A stretch of DNA of 64,000 nt from Plasmodium malariae (GCF_900090045.1 NC_041778.1:744001-808000), one strand, 5' to 3'; counted from the stretch's first letter, positions 49,511 to 62,985 are shown. Numbers and translations: made by a program. Notes: a model not told the origin generated them from the letters alone.

Positions 49511-50576
49511 AATTGTTTATGCAAAAATGAAAATCGCATTTTAAATGCATTGATTTTTCCTCTTTTAAGAAGAGAAATCCAAATTTTTTTTGTTTTCTTT
49601 CTTTTTTTGTAAAAAAAAAAAAAAATAACAATAAAATAAAAAAAAATATATTTTTAATTAGTGTTTTTGGGAAAGAAAACATAATCCAGGTTTTTTTTTT
49701 TTTTTTTTTTTTACAATTTTGAATATTTTTTAGTTTGGCTTGTAACCCTTTGCTTTCCGTTATAGTCGGAGGCAACATTCTGAAATGTGTACTTGTACAA
49801 GCGTATTTATGTGTATGTATATATATGAATTTTTTTTTTTTTTTCCGACTTAATCGATTTTAGTTGTCGGAAAGTAAAATATGTTTCAAAAAAAAAAAAA
49901 ATAATATAAGAGAAAAATAAAAAAAAAGGATAGAAATTTTTTTTTTTTTTTTTTTTTATGTAAGCTATTTTCCATCTTCCCAAACGGTCGAAGTTTAGGA
50001 TACTTTGGTATCGGAAAATTTGTTCAGGTGAAAAGAGAAAGTAAATTATTCAGAATTTTTAGGATGTGTTGACACGTATGCCTGAACTCGCGTACAGTTA
50101 AACGCGCATAAACATATAGTTACACACATCCCCGTTCGCTTCGCCAATTTTTTAAAACATGCAAATATTCTGAGCTGTTATCGAAATATATACACGACTT
50201 CAGGGAAACAAATGCTTCAACAATTTATTCACAATCTAAAAGATTGTTATTACACCTAATTCTCGTATAATTATTAGTGCACTAGTAAAAAAAAAAAAAA
50301 AAAAAAAAAAATTTTCCTTTCCGATTGAAGCATGTCTTATGTAATTTTACTTAAGAAATAAACAAATAAATTCAAAATATGTTCAAAATATATTTCAAAT
50401 GTATTCATAATGTATTCAAAATGAATTCAAAATAAATTCAAAATGAATTCAAAATAAATTCAAAATGAATTCAAAATAAATTCAAAATATATATTTTTTT
50501 TTTTTTTTGTGTTCCACTCCCAATGTAACCCCTTTTGAAAACAAAGAATACAGTAAAGTTATGCTTAGTAAATATC

Positions 50577-50609
<33 letters not shown>

Positions 50610-50692
50610 AATACGGAAAATAATATACAACACAGAACAATAATAATTGTACAGGTTTAAATACGTCTCTAATTTAAAATAAGTAGAACAAA
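49511..50692. other. Intergenic region between genes 11 and 12
   Basis: No gene is seen. It contains several poly-T and poly-A runs (for example 49691-49712, 49939-49957, 50287-50310, 50577-50605) and the TTCAAAAT repeat at 50385-50490. Confidence 0.55.
50385..50490. repeat. 11-bp TTCAAAATRAA tandem repeat
   Basis: About nine copies of TTCAAAATGAA or TTCAAAATAAA, preceded by diverged copies (TTCAAAATATG-type). It is 200-300 bp upstream of the gene 12 start. Confidence 0.88.
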
Positions 50693-53600
50693 ATGATATT
50701 TCGTTCTTGCTTCCTTTTGATAATATGTAAGCTCAGAAAATTAAAATAAAATAAAAATAAAACACAAGTAAAATAAAAAATAATATAAAAAATGACTTAA
50801 AAAGTAACATAAAATTTTACATAAAAAATATAATAAAAATAATATAAAAAATTACAGAAAAAATTAAAAACAAAAAGCAAAAGATTATTCAATATAACAG
50901 CAAAAAAACATATAATATATAGCATTTGCAAAAAGAGTACTTCAAAAAAATTAAGATGACGAAAGACACACATGATAACATTTTGTTTATCGCTAAATCA
51001 GCAATTTTTAAGCTTAAAGTAAAAGAAAAAAAAAAAAAAAAAAAAATGCATAGTTTTTAAATTATTACTGTCACTACATCGGAATTTTTTTAATTTTTTT
51101 TTTTTGTCCCTTTATTCATTTCGTACAGGTGTTATATATAGTAAGAATATAACAAACTGTGTAGCAGAAACTACAGTAAATAGTGATACCGGTGGTCCCA
51201 ATGGAAGTGGTATAGGTGAACAAGGTTTATCGTCTAGTTCTTCGGAAAATGTTACTGGTGAATCTCACAGTCCACCAGGCACATCAGTAGGAACATCATC
51301 CGATAATGATCAATCTTCCTCATCATCAGTAACTGCAGGAAATACTGGAGATGTAGGTCAAACATCAGAAGCTAGTAGTAAAGTTCCTGAAGTTCCTTCC
51401 AAACCTTCTCCACATTTGAACACAAATCCACAGCAACCAAATAGAGAAGCTCCTCAAGCTGTACAATCAGATGGACAAAATGTTGAACAGGGGATACAGG
51501 TAACTTCTACTTTCTTGAAAAATTTCGATGGTATAAAAGTAACAGGTTCATGTAAAGCATATTTCCGAGTGTTTTTCGTTCCGCATATATGGATTTATGT
51601 AGATCCCACAAAAGACAGCATAGAACTAAAACAACTTTTTGAGCCAGTTAGAACAGTAAATATCACACAGTTAAGGAATAAATGCATTAATAAAAGCAAC
51701 AGCACATTCAAATTTATTGCTTATGTTAAGGATCAAATTCTGACCCTCAAATGGCTAGTAATTGGGGAGGGAGCCGATGCAGGTAAAGAAAGAAAACAAA
51801 ACAAAACGAAAGAAAAAAAAGTACATACTAGAACTAAATAGAACAAGAGTGTGCAAAATAGAAGAAAATTGACCACATATTTAATGGCAAATGCTTCTTA
51901 GCAGCGCAAAAATAAGAAAAAAAAAAGATAAAGATAGAAATAGATGGACGGATGGATGGATGGATGAATATATGTAGAGAAAGCAAATTATATGTGAAGT
52001 GAATACCCCACCTCATTTCCCTTAGAAAAAAATTGATATGCATGCTAAAACAACAGTGTAATGTATGCATATATTTTAGTTCAATTTCTTTATATACTTC
52101 CTTTTTTATTATTGTTGTTAGGAAATAAAGTGGATGTAAAAAAGTACAAGATACCGGTATTAGATAAGACATTTAGCTCAGTACAGGTGCATACAGCCAA
52201 TGCTGAAAAGAACTTGATCGAGAGTAAAAACTACCACATAAGTAGTGTTATACCTGGTTAGTTCCTGGAAAAGGAGGAAATAAAAAAGAAAGAGCATACT
52301 ATCGAATGTTTTTATGCTATTTGATCTTTACAAAGGGAATGTATTTGTGTCCCTTGGGCTCACTTCTCTTCATTTTATTATTATATTATATATTATACTA
52401 TTATTTAATTTTTTATTTCCTACTTGCATACCTCCTTCATCTCTTCTTCACTTCCATTCTTTTCCTTTTTTTAATAGATCAGTGCAGTATAATTACGACA
52501 AACTGCTTTTTAAGTGGAAGTCTAGATATCGAACATTGTTTCCACTGCACGCTTCTCGCGCAAAAGTATGAAAGTGAAAACGAATGTTTCAAATACGTTT
52601 CAAAGGAAGCAAAGGAGCGTATTGCCATGGATATACCGACTATTGCACAAGATGAGGAATACTCGGTCGAGTACAGACTTATAGAGTCTATTGATATTAT
52701 ATTGAAGAGTATATATAAAACTGATGAAAATGGAGGGAAAAAAGAAGAATTAATAAATTTCGAGGATTTGGAAAATGATTTAAAATCAGAATTAAAAAAT
52801 TATTGTGCATTGTTAAAAGAGATGGATGAGAGTGGAACATTAAAAAATTTTGAACTAGCTAATGAGGAGGAAACATTCAATAATTTATCTAGATTGTTAA
52901 AAGTCCATCCTAATGAGAATATGGCTACACTACGACTCAAGTTTAGGAACCCAGCAATATGTGTTAAAAATGTGGATGAGTGGATAGTAAATAAAAGGGG
53001 GTTAACTTTGCATAATGAAACATATAGTGCGGAAAAAGTAAGCCATGATCAGGCTAACGCAGACAGTGGTGCAGCTGACAAGGGTCGTGCTGAAAGTGAT
53101 ACTACTACCAGAGGTGCATCTGACAGTGGTAGTGCCGACGAACTGATGGCGGAAAATTTTGAAGAGGAGGAAATTGTATCAGATGATATATTTGAAAAGG
53201 ATTCCAGTGGCATTATAGATCTGAGTAAGATGAAAACCGAGATGAACTTTAAATCTCCGTATTATCAAAAGAGCAAATATTGTAATAAAGATTACTGTGA
53301 TAGATGGAAAGATAAAACAAGTTGTATATCAAATATTGAAGTAGAAGAACAAGGAGATTGTGGTTTATGTTGGATATTTGCATCTAAGTTACATGTAGAG
53401 ACTATTAGATGTATGAGAGGATATGGTCATTTTAGAAGTTCTGCATTGTTTGTTGCAAACTGTTCTAGTAGAAATCCGGAAGAAATATGTATTGTTGGAT
53501 CTAACCCAACAGAATTTCTTCAAATTGTAAATGATAATAAATTTTTACCTTTAGAATCTGATTTACCATACTCATACAATGATGCAGGAAATGCATGTCC

Positions 53601-54585
53601 TACAAAAAGAAACAAATGGACGAATTTATGGGGGAATACAAAATTGTTATTACATAAAAGAGATTATTCTTTTTTGAATACACTAGGCTACATAGCATAC
53701 GAAAGCATAAATTTTAAAGATAAAATGGAATTATTTATTAACATAATTAAACAAGAAATTCAAAATAAAGGTTCTGTTATTGTTTATGTAAAAACTAATA
53801 ATGTAATTGATTATGATTTCAATGGGAAAGTAGTTCATAGTATATGTGGTGACAATGAAGCAGATCACGCTGCAAATATTATTGGATATGGTAATTATAT
53901 TAATATTAAAGGTGAAAAGAGATCTTATTGGCTAGTTAGAAATAGCTGGGGTTATTATTGGGGAGATGAAGGAAACTTCAAAGTAGATATGTATGGTCAT
54001 GATGAATGTTTATATAATTTTATACATACAGCAGTTGTATTCAAAATAGATTTAGATATGGTAGAAGTTCCTAAAAAGAATAATAATAATAATAATAATT
54101 CAGTTTATAATTATTTCCATAAATATGTTCCTGATTTTTTCTATAACCTTTTTTATGTCAATTATGATAAGGATAAAGATAAAGATAAAGGTGAATCTTT
54201 CTTATATGACAATGGTAATAGGGAAGAAATACAACAAAATTATAGTAAGGATTCTATTGTATCTGGACAAACTGAACCAGAAAGTGCCAAAGTTATACCC
54301 GCTCCCCAACCCACTAAATCAGCTGAGAAAATTTTTAAAGTACTACACATTTTAAAAAATATCAAAGATGGAAAAATAAAGAGAGGATTTGTCAAATATG
54401 AGAATTTAAAAGAAACTGAAAATCCATACAGCTGTTCAAGAATATACTCAAAAGACCCAAATAAGATGGATGAGTGTAAGCAGTTTTGTTTTAAAGAGTG
54501 GAGCAAATGTGAAAAGCACTACTCACCCGGTTACTGCTTAACAAAATTATATTCAGGGGATAATTGCTTTTTCTGCAATATTTAA
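50693..54585 (+). CDS. SERA: Cysteine-type SERA (gene 12, SERA6/7 position), 976 aa
   Basis: Exons 50693-50726 (MIFRSCFLLII), 51129-51782, 52122-52256 and 52478-54585; total 2931 nt, in frame. Exon 2 is Ser/Gly/Pro-rich, then STFLKNFDGIKVTGSC...LTLKWLVIGE. Exon 4 has the Cys-rich N-domain, SUB1-like TIAQ/DEEY, an acidic insert, and the papain-like domain with EQGDCGLCW (catalytic Cys codon 53368-53370). DHAANIIGYGNY and RNSWGYYWG complete the triad. The second SUB1-like site VSGQ/TEP is near 54265. The linker is short and lacks a large repeat, and the C-terminus ends CFFCNI. It shares GYGHFRSSALF and other group features with gene 11, and lies between gene 11 and the SERA8-type gene, which fits SERA7 by position. 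It is expected to be a proteolytically competent vacuolar protease. Confidence 0.93.
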
Positions 54586-55117
54586 AATAACAGAAGAGCT
54601 GTAACTTAAGGGGGTAGGAGATCTTTATCGCTTCAGTCATTGGGAAGAAGGAAACGTTTTTTCTTTTTTTTTTTTTTTTTGCTGTACGTCGTATTTTCTT
54701 TCTTTATTTATTTACTACTTCCATATTTATTTATTTTTGTCATTCTATCTTTCTTGTTTCCTTTCCTTTCTTCCTCACTTTTTTTTTTTTTTTTTTTTTT
54801 TTTTCCCTTTTGAGCAAATAACGAAAATTAAACTTTTGTTCCCCGTTTTGCGCTATCATTTCACGCCTTCATTCTATGAGTTACCTGCTTTGATTTTTTT
54901 ATACTTATTAATACTTACTCGAACTTATGGCAGTTCTATATTTTTATCACTCATATATGTGTATATATGTGCATATAAAACATTTTGTCCGTTTCACCAT
55001 GTTATGTATATTTTTTTTTTTTTTGGTTATTTTTAAAACTGTTTTTATTTATTTCGTAGAACCATGAAATAAATAAGTTTTAAAACAAGAACACACATAA
55101 TAAAGTACGTTTTAAGC

Positions 55118-55157
<40 letters not shown>

Positions 55158-55605
55158 CACGTTTTTAGATCCCTTAGAACAACAAAAGGGTAGGAAAAAT
55201 ATTTTGCAGTATAGGGGGAATTTTAAGAATTCATAAGGATCAGTTTTTTTCCTTTCATAACGGAGTTGTTTATGGAAGAAATTACTGCGTTCTTCATAAG
55301 ACTAAGCTTACGTGAACAAGCTCATACTTCTGTATACACTCATGTATACATTCGTCCCACATATACATACCTACTTACATGCAAACGTTTATGTTATGTA
55401 TAATGTATGTATATGCTTATACCCACATAAATGCATGCTTTTATAGTTCCATTTAACTTGTCTAGACTTACACAGCTTGCACATCTGCCATTATATATGT
55501 GTGAAGGCAAAAAAAAAAAAAATTTAAGCTAGTGTAGTGAAATTTACAGTCATTATTGAGTAACAACACACAACGAGAAAAGAAACCCATGCAAAATTAA
55601 CATGT

Positions 55606-55638
<33 letters not shown>

Positions 55639-56672
55639 CGTATATATTCAGTTTTTACTGTGTGTAAATTTTTTTTATTTTTTAGTTATATTATCAACAG
55701 AACTGATCTATCGAATTCGTACGTCAGATTGAACTTTCAGATGTTCCCGATTTTCAAACTCTTAAGTACATATTTCTACAATATTAAAATTGTGATATGA
55801 AATTTTTTTAAAAACTATTTATCACGTAAAAGGAAAATTCATGATATTAATTTCTTTTTTTTTCTTTTTTTTATTTTTACATGCTGTTCTGAGGTAGCCA
55901 TGAGCTACATGCAATATAGAAAAAAATAAAAAAAACAAAAACAAAGGGAAAAGAAAACAAAAGAAAAAGTAAAGTAAGAGTAATATCAAACACACCCTTT
56001 ATATCACACAGTATATATATATATATGTTGTACACATTTGAAAATATCTACAATATGTTAAATGTTAAGAAGACACTATATGATAGATTGTGTTGTAATG
56101 GGTATTCACGTAATAGATGAGTTTTCCTTTTTCATTTTGTAAAATGCATGTACTTGTTAATCTATAAAAAATTCCGAATAAATAACACATTTTTAAATTA
56201 AAAGAAAAAAAAGAAAAACTTATATATATATATATGTATTTATATGTATAAATTTATATATATTTATATTACTCATATCACTTTTGTAATTAGATGGGTT
56301 TCTTAAGACAGAAAAAGAAAAGGGTGTAACATGAATATTGTAAAATAACTTTTTTTTTTTTTATATGTTTTGTTAAACTGTGTTCTTTTTCTTTTTCTTC
56401 TTTTTTACCTTTTTCCTGTTTTTCTTGTTTTTTTTTTTTGTTTTGTTTGTGAACCTTACTTGTCACATGAGTTATTTTATAATAATAATTTTTTTTTTTT
56501 TATGTGTTAATTTACAAACATATGAACATGTAAATAAAAAAAAAAATATATAATTATCCATACAAATAAAGCAAGAAAAGAAAAAAAAAAAAAAAAACAT
56601 AAAAATTTTTTTTTTGACGGTTTGTAAAAACTATAAAAGATATCACGCATGATTTCTACACATTTGTCTAAA
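54586..56672. other. Intergenic region between gene 12 and the SERA8-type gene
   Basis: No supported gene in about 2.1 kb. There are long poly-T runs (54779-54804, 55121-55153), TATATA runs near 55609-55630 and 56221-56235, and poly-A near 56580-56597. An open frame at 54737-55036 is Phe/Leu/Ser-rich low-complexity sequence over poly-T and I do not count it. Confidence 0.55.
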
Positions 56673-59600
56673 ATGAAAATATCTAAAATTAAGTACTACC
56701 TATTTTTCTTTTTTATTGCGCATTTAGTGAAAACAGGTATGTGCATACTTCACTGGGGCCCACTCCTTCTCTACATTTGCCTTTGTCGTTATTACGACCG
56801 CTACTGATGCTACTACTACTGATGCTGCTACTACTGATGCTGCTACTACTGATGCTGCTACTACTGATGCTGCTACTACTAAAGCTGCTACTTCTGATTC
56901 TGCTACTTCTGATTCTGCTACTTCTGATACGGCTATTACTGATACTGCTTATGTTGCTGTTTGTACTTCTAATTTTGTTCTAGTTGTTCTACTTTATAAG
57001 TGCGAGCGCACTATGTCTTTTCATGTACTTACAACACATCAATTTTTTTTTTTATTTTCCGACCAATTTAGTTAAGTCCAGAGTACTAGTCAACTGCTTT
57101 GGATTGCTACACTGCAAGATATGTCACACTATAATAAGGAACTGCTTCTTATCAGGGACGAGTGATTTATCAAAATGCATTGCTTGCGAAGAGAGTTACT
57201 ATAGCATTAAGCCCTGTACCCACCATACAGGTTCGTAAGAAGGAAAAAAAAAGGCGAAAAAATTGGGGAAAAAATGGAAAAAAAAATGAGAAAAAAGGTT
57301 GAATCTTTTTCGTTCTTCCATTAGGGAAATATACACAAATACGTGCTCCTTCTGTAATATAGATGACTCACTTTCCTTTATATCTGTAAAAATTATTCCT
57401 GCCATTTTTTCTAATATTTTTAGACGAATATTTGATGGACCAAAAATCTAAAGGTGCATTTGTGGAACTACAAGATCACGTAAGAATACGAATAACAGAG
57501 AAAAAAGGAGAATAAATACGAATGTGAATAAAGTGTACATGTCTGTTTATAGCTTATGCATTGATCTTCATCTAAAAAGTGTAGTTTCTTTACCTTTTTG
57601 TGCTCATAATTTGTTTATTTCGGCACGCATAATTACGCATAATACACACAAAGGCGCACATTCTTTGAACCAGCTTAACTGTACTCCTTCCCCTTTTAAT
57701 TGTGCATTTTAATTGTGCATTTTTGTTGTGCATTTTTGTTGTGCCTTTTTATTGTGCCTTTTTATTGTTGTATTTTTATTGGGCAATTTAAATGTGCAAT
57801 TTTTATGTGAAAATTTTATTTTCTCTGTTTTATTAATCTTTATAGGAGTACTTATCAGACGAAAAAATGGCAATTTTACTTTCCGAAATAATTAAAATAT
57901 CCATAGATAGACACAAGAAGGGGGTAGCAGGGGGTAGTACCCTGGATAATGATTTAAAAAAAAAAATAATGCAATTGTGTCTGTATTCAAACTTTAATGA
58001 CAACTACGAAAATGCAAAAAGTCATACACAGGCAACACCGGAAGAAGTAGAGGAGCATATACAAAAAATTATAGATATATATATAAAAGAAACAAATAAC
58101 ATGGAGCATATACTAAACTCCTTGAAAAATCCTGCACTATGTTTAAAGGACCCAACACAATGGGTAAAAGATAGGGCAGGTTATAAGGATATTGATTCAC
58201 CCTCGGCTGGTATAATATCTGAAAAGAAACTTTTCAAGCCTTATAAAATAAAAAGTTTAATGAGTTCTTTATACAGTTCTAAGTCTAACTGTACTATGCA
58301 ATTTTGCAATAGGTTCGCTGATTCGAATGAATGTGAATCTAAAATCAGGGTCCTCAACCAAGGCACATGGTAAGGGCCAAATTTCCTCGGTTTCGCCCGA
58401 GCGCAAAAAGGACACGCATGCATACGTACATACCCACGCACGTATTACCACTTGCATGCATACGTACATACACACGCACGTATTACCACTTGCATACTTA
58501 CATACATGCACACGCACGTATTACCGCTTGCATGCAATACATACATACACACGCATACCCGTGCGATGATTCTCCCTTTACAGCGGGAACTGCTGGGCTT
58601 TTGCCTCATCGACGACTATATCCGCCTTCAGATGCAGAAAGGGCTTGGGGTTTGCAGAACCATCGGCTAAATATGTAACTCTATGTAAGAACAAACATAT
58701 AAACACTGATGATGGATATGTATCTGGACATTACAATGATAATATATGTAGAGAAGGAGGACATTTATCTTATTATCTTGAGACGTTGGACAATACAAAA
58801 ATGCTTCCAACATCTCATAACGTTCCTTATAATGAACCGATAAAAGGTGCAGACTGTCCTGATAGTAAACCGTCCTGGAGTAATATGTGGGATGAAGTAA
58901 ATTTAGTTGATCGAATATTTAATGGGTATATTTTTAGTGGGTATTTTAAATTATCTTTTGGTGAGTATGTAAGAAATGGTATGACAAAAGATTTAATTAA
59001 AATTATCAAAGAATACATAATAGAACAAGGGGCTTTATTTGTCTCAATGAAAGTAAATGGAAAATTAAGTTTTGATCATGATGGGGAAAAAGTTATGATG
59101 AACTGTGAATATGAAGAATCACCTGACCATGCATTAGTTCTAATAGGTTATGGAGATTATATAAAACCCTCAGGTGAAGAAAGTTCCTATTGGCTTATAA
59201 GAAATAGTTGGGGTTCTCATTGGGGAGATAAAGGTAATTTTAAAATTGACATGTACGGACCAAGTAATTGTAATGGACAAGTATTATGTAATGCATTTCC
59301 TTTACTTTTACAAATGAGAGGGAGAAAAATAGATAATCCCTTACCTAACGATTTAGCATCAACAGATACTAGGATGAGGTATAATCATTCTTCTTTTGAT
59401 ATGAGTAGAAGAAGAAAATATCCTGAACAGAGGGATAACCAAATTAATGATGATAGAATGAACCCCAACAATCCATACGATAACGATCGATATGATAAAA
59501 ATCGAATCGATAACGACAGAAATGATAATAACCCTTTTGTTAATCCTAGATATGAAGATATGTATGATGAACATAATGAAGACAGATATGGACCAAACTA

Positions 59601-60214
59601 CCAACCATTTAACGATCGAAATGCAGAAAATGAATACTCTCCTGAGGAAGCTGGAGCTGACTACCCGGGGATTGGTGACAACCGCAAGAATTCCACTTTT
59701 CGAAGAACTTTTCTAACTAACTTGGTTGTCAACATTGGCAATACTCAGTATAAGAGAACCATTTACTCACGAAGTACGCTCACTAAATGAAAATAATAGC
59801 CAAAATGGCGAACAAATTGTTTTACGTGAAGCATCTTCTCATCGCGATGATATTTGTACACCTACGCATATAATAAACCCAATCGCGCACTGCAACATAG
59901 ATGTACATATTTACGCGTACAAACAATTTTACCGTTTTAAACAGTCGCAAAAAACAATACACGTATAATATGTGCTCTTTCTGCATATTCATTTTCCTGA
60001 TTATTTTTTCCTTTTTCTTTTTACTTTTATAGGGAAGGATGAATACAAAGAAAAGTTCTCCTGCTTAAGAACATTTTCAATGGATGAATCCTCAGACGTG
60101 TTATGCCGAGATAATTGTGAACGACATATCGACATGTGCAAATATAATGCATCCATTGGTGAATGTCTAATGAAGTTTTCCTCCAATTATAAATGCATTT
60201 ATTGCGGCATGTAA
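56673..60214 (+). CDS. SERA8: SERA8-type cysteine protease (gene 13), six exons, 724 aa
   Basis: My exon model is 56673-56736 (signal peptide MKISKIKYYLFFFFIAHLVKT), 57072-57230, 57424-57479, 57846-58369, 58584-59773 and 60033-60214; total 2175 nt, in frame. Exon 2 matches the Cys-rich N-domain (RNCFLSGTSDLSKCIAC). The papain-like domain has NQGTCGNCWAFASS; the first Cys of this motif is split by intron 4 and the catalytic Cys codon is 58591-58593. DHALVLIGYGDY and RNSWGSHWG complete the triad. An Asp/Asn/Arg/Tyr-rich linker follows, then a short Cys-rich C-terminus ending CIYCGM. The SALLK/LTLKWKVY exon of other SERAs is not found. I see no clear SUB1-like sites. In P. berghei the equivalent protein, ECP1, is needed for sporozoite egress. 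The donor of the last intron (59773/59774, A/GTACGC) is the least certain junction. Confidence 0.85.
56805..56945 (+). repeat. 15-nt repeat in intron 1 of the SERA8-type gene
   Basis: Units of CTACTACTGATGCTG, grading into CTACTTCTGATTCTG variants. One frame would read Thr-Asp-Ala-Ala-Thr repeats, another Leu/Met. No AG acceptor precedes the array within the intron, so I treat it as intronic, but an unrecognised exon is possible. Confidence 0.75.
58395..58560. repeat. Imperfect tandem repeat in intron 4 of the SERA8-type gene
   Basis: About three and a half copies of a roughly 40-bp unit containing CACGCACGTATTACCACTTGCAT and ACATACATAC. It fills most of the 214-nt intron (58370-58583) that splits the active-site motif. 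It is unusually GC-rich for an intron in this window. Confidence 0.85.
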
Positions 60215-60494
60215 TGTGGTTCCAATTTGGCCTCTCTGTGAGTCGCAATCGTAGTCGCAGTCTATATTCGCTTCTCTTTCTCTATTTCTTTATAACTCTT
60301 TATATTTCTTTCTCTTTTCATAAAAAATAAAGACATGGAAAAAGAAAATAAGAAAAAAATCATTGTGTAATAATGATAATTATTTCAGGCATTTGTTCTG
60401 TTTTCTTTTGTTGTCTTTTGTTTTCTGTTTTTTCTTTTTTTTGTTAGATTATTCCATTTTTACATAATTTATTAATAAACACATACACGCATAC

Positions 60495-60705
60495 ATGTGT
60501 GCGCATACATGCGCGTGTATATGTGCGTATATATGAGCGTGTATATGTGCGTATATTTGAGCGTGCACATGTGCGTATATATGAGCGTGTATATGTGCGT
60601 ATATATGAGCGTGTATATGTGCGTATATATGAGCGTGTATATGTGCGTATATTTGAGCGTGCACATGTGCGTATATATGAGCGTGTATATGTGCGTATAC
60701 ATACT
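60495..60705. repeat. 24-bp minisatellite
   Basis: About nine copies of GTGCGTATATATGAGCGTGTATAT, with variants TTTGAGCGTGCACAT at two symmetrical places. It is open in several frames on both strands. Confidence 0.93.
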
Positions 60706-61289
60706 CATATAAATTCACACATGCATGATATGTAGACAATTGTGCTTATCCTTATAAGAGCTTTTTATTTTTATTATGTTATAAAGTTTAATAAGGCTCT
60801 AATAAACACTATTAGTAATTTGTGTATTTACTCGTGTGCTCATTTGATGTGCTTCCCATTACTTGGCCCTCTTTTTTTTTTTTTTTTTTTTTATTGGCAT
60901 CTATTTGTTTACCTGTTAATTTATTTTATCAATATGCATATTTATGAGCATAATGGAGGAAATTTCACCTGCTACATTTTTTAATAGAATTGCTACACAA
61001 GCTTATGCTTTTTTTTTTTTTTTTTTTTTTTCTAATTACATTATTAGCATTGATGATAAATAAGCCTCTTTTCTCTTTTTATTTTGTTCCTTTATTTTAA
61101 AATGTTGTTGAACAATTTTTTTTTTAATTTTAAACAAGCTGTGTGTATGCTGAATATAAAACTTTCACAAAAAAGGGCGCATATAAACAGTTGTTTATAT
61201 GTAAGAATAAATGCATCCGTTTTGTACATATATATATATATATATATATGTATACATACACTTATATGTATGCGTACACATGTACACAC

Positions 61290-61332
61290 ATATTTGTATG
61301 TATGTATGTATGTATGTATGTATGTATGTATG
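61290..61332. repeat. TATG tetranucleotide repeat
   Basis: About ten TATG units. Confidence 0.93.
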
Positions 61333-62017
61333 TGAACTCGTTCTTATGTATATTGAAGGATTTTATGCACTATGGGAAAAACAAAACAAAACAAAAAATA
61401 AATACAAGACTACATTTGTGTAGCTTATTTACGTACTATACAATTTATAAAATTAACCAAATAACTGGCCAAAAAAAAAAAATAAAATAAATATGTGTTG
61501 TATCCATATTCACGTGTTCAGAGCAAACAAAATAAAAGCATCATTTCAGTTTAATTTCGAAGAGGGAGAAATTACAATAATAATATGTGGGGTATTTTCT
61601 CCCTCTCGCAATCTTCCCTCTTTTACGCAATTTTTTTGCTATTGCTTAAAAAATAAAGACAGCAGCAAGTAACAAGCAAATAACTAATATATAATAAACA
61701 ATAATAACAAATAACAAAAAAAAAAAAATTAAAATTAAAATTAAAATAATAACGACATATTCGAACTGATGCACGTAAATAGTTTGGAATTCTTACGCAC
61801 TAGAATTTTTTTTTTTTTTTTTTGAAAAATTATTTCCATTTTTTAATTTGTTCATCTTTTATGGAACAGTAATTAAGGAAATTTCAGCAAACATTTGTAT
61901 GTATATAAACATAAATATATTTATTTATATATATATTTATATTTATATTCAAATATATGTATATACTCGTGGATATTCATAATCGCTTTTAATCCCTTTT
62001 ACATAATTACATTTTAA

Positions 62018-62145
62018 AGGATTGAAAATTAAATATACATTTTTTAAACTATTTGCTTTAAAGGGTTGAAAGTTAAATATACATTTTTTAAACTATTTGA
62101 TTTAAAGGGTTGAAAGTTAAATATACATTTTTAAAACTATTTACA
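62018..62145. repeat. About 44-bp tandem repeat, three copies
   Basis: Three copies of a unit beginning AAAGGGTTGAAAGTTAAATA and containing ACATTTTTTAAACTATTT. The last copy is slightly diverged. Confidence 0.85.
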
Positions 62146-62654
62146 TATAACATTTACCATATTTTACGCGATGCATGTAACATTTTACATGTTGTATATC
62201 CTTATTAAATGTAGTTAATTTTTAAACGAAATTTTTATAATTTTTATTGTAAATAAAGTGAGTTCATATTTTTTCCCCATTGCTTTTTAAAGAGATTTAT
62301 AGGAAGGAAAAACTTTCTCAAGTTCAAGTAAACAGGAAAACGATATATCTGAAAAATGCGAATGACGAAACAAATTAAAGAAGATTAATCCACACACTCC
62401 CCTCCTGTAAAATATATAAAATATAATAAATTGTACATGTGTATATGTACATGGGTATTATATATGTATAATGACTATTAAAATAGCAACGCCCACTTTT
62501 TGCTTAGTTCAATATTGTTCAACTCCTGTAAAATAATTAAAATACAAGTTACTCAAATGGAATTTCACAACTGAATGTGAAAGTTTACCAACTGCCCCTC
62601 GCATTTGAATCTTAAAAAAATATTTGAAAGATGGTATGAAATTTTGCAAAAAAG

Positions 62655-62752
62655 AAAGCAGTAAAATAGGTAATAAAATAGGTAATAAAATAGGTAATAA
62701 AATAGGTAATAAAATAGGTAATAAAATAGGTAATAAAATAGGTAACAAAATA
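62655..62752. repeat. 12-bp ATAGGTAATAAA array
   Basis: About eight near-perfect copies. The minus strand reads ILLP/YLFY repeats, a spurious ORF. Confidence 0.93.
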
Positions 62753-62985
62753 AGCAACATATTAGCAACAATTTAGCAACATATTAGCAACAATTTAGCA
62801 ACAATTTAGCAACAATTTAGCAACATATTAGCATCAATTTAGCAACATATTAGCATCAATTTAGCAACATATTAGATCAATTTTGCAACATATTAGCATC
62901 AATTTAGCAACATATTAGATCAATTTTGCAACATATTAGCATCAATTTAGCAACATATTAGATCAATTTTGTAACATATTAGCAA
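62750..62985. repeat. AGCAACATATT/AGCATCAATTT array upstream of IscA gene
   Basis: Alternating units AGCAACATATT, AGCAACAATTT and AGCATCAATTT (11 nt each), with a higher-order repeat of about 56 bp including GATCAATTTTGC. It ends only a few bases before the IscA start codon, so it forms the 5' leader or proximal promoter. Confidence 0.92.

Noticed and set aside
54737..55036. 99-codon open frame rich in Phe, Leu and Ser
   Set aside because: It runs over poly-T tracts and has no recognisable domain; the T-rich composition explains it.
58327..58678. Overlapping plus-strand frames of 70-100 codons around intron 4 of the SERA8-type gene
   Set aside because: They read through the intron repeat (His/Thr/Tyr-rich) and break the QGTCGNCW motif that splicing produces.
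60449..60739. Several overlapping open frames near 60.5 kb on both strands
   Set aside because: They lie in the 24-bp minisatellite and read as simple Tyr/Met/His/Ile repeats.
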